Of a stretch of 5,713 nt of DNA, positions 5,525 to 5,713 are shown piece by piece. The stretch is from assembly GCA_003135315.1 (NCBI GenBank), contig PLBD01000371.1, positions 1-5,713 of the forward strand. The letters run 5' to 3'. Numbering within the stretch: the first letter of the stretch is position 1; every line of letters starts with the position of its first letter. Source of the DNA: Acidobacteriaceae bacterium (GTDB lineage Bacteria > Acidobacteriota > Terriglobia > Terriglobales > Acidobacteriaceae). The notes below the pieces were generated by a model. The model ran no database searches. It was not told where the DNA came from and saw only the letters and a program-made list of their open reading frames with translations. The translations under genes and the position numbers were made by a program.

Positions 5525-5713
5525 TTAGTTCTTGTTGCTACCAACGAACGGCTGCGAGGCGATGTTCAGGACTGATTTCTGCGCCTCGATGACCGCATCC
5601 GTGCCGCGCTGGAAGGCATCGACCACGGCGGTTGCCGGCCCGGCTGCCGTACCCAGCTGCTTCTTGGTGGCCTCGAAAACGGCCTTGTTCTGCTCCCCGG
5701 CAAAGTCCAGGAC
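5525..5713 (-). CDS. Phasin-like granule protein, C-terminal part (gene cut by window edge)
   Basis: The minus-strand frame is open from the window edge and ends with TAA at 5527-5525, giving 62 residues. The sequence is a polar, Ala/Gln/Lys-rich amphipathic helix with no aromatic core (FAGEQNKAVFEATKKQLG, then VVDAFQRGTDAVIEAQKS), ending QPFVGSNKN. This composition and the repeated helix pattern match phasins, the small proteins that coat PHA granules. Its position just upstream of phaE-phaC supports this. The start codon, total length and promoter lie outside the window. A related helical bundle protein of other function cannot be excluded, because phasins diverge strongly. Confidence 0.65.
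   Translation of the reverse strand, partial: VLDFAGEQNKAVFEATKKQLGTAAGPATAVVDAFQRGTDAVIEAQKSVLNIASQPFVGSNKN

Overview
The window looks like a bacterial chromosome segment, moderately GC-rich, devoted to short-chain acyl-CoA metabolism and polyhydroxyalkanoate (PHA, most likely poly-3-hydroxybutyrate) formation. Protein style and gene arrangement suggest a soil-type lineage such as Acidobacteriota. That is only an impression, because the window holds no marker gene. No RNA genes, mobile elements, CRISPR arrays or large repeats were seen.

Left part (1-948, + strand): the 3' end of an acyl-CoA carboxylase carboxyltransferase gene (PccB/MmdA type), a 68-aa small carboxylase-associated protein, and a 130-aa biotin carboxyl carrier protein with the EAMKMET biotinylation motif. 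A 21-codon mini-ORF sits between the last two and shares ATGA overlaps with the gene on each side.

Centre (949-3891, + strand): a 258-bp intergenic region with a perfect Crp/Fnr-type palindrome (TGTGA-N6-TCACA) and a plausible sigma-70-like promoter leads into one very long gene of 894 codons. It encodes three modules: an unrecognised N-terminal region of about 285 residues, a ketoacyl synthase III (FabH-like) with an intact Cys411/His547/Asn577 triad, and a FabG/PhaB-type NADPH-dependent 3-ketoacyl reductase with an intact Asn762/Ser790/Tyr803/Lys807 set. The junction between synthase and reductase keeps a Shine-Dalgarno sequence and an in-frame ATG, so the reductase may also be made alone.

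Right part (3904-5713, - strand, convergent with the fusion gene): phaC (class III PHA synthase catalytic subunit), preceded by a short PhaE-like partner with a basic histone-H1-like tail, preceded by a hairpin terminator and the 3' end of a phasin-like gene cut by the window edge.

Working model (inference): no thiolase is visible. The carboxylase could supply malonyl-CoA (or another malonyl-type extender), the KAS III module could condense it with acetyl-CoA to acetoacetyl-CoA by an irreversible decarboxylative step (as known for NphT7), the fused reductase would give (R)-3-hydroxybutyryl-CoA, and PhaC/PhaE would polymerise it on granules coated by the phasin-like protein. This bifunctional condensing/reducing enzyme next to a PHA synthase is the most interesting feature of the window.
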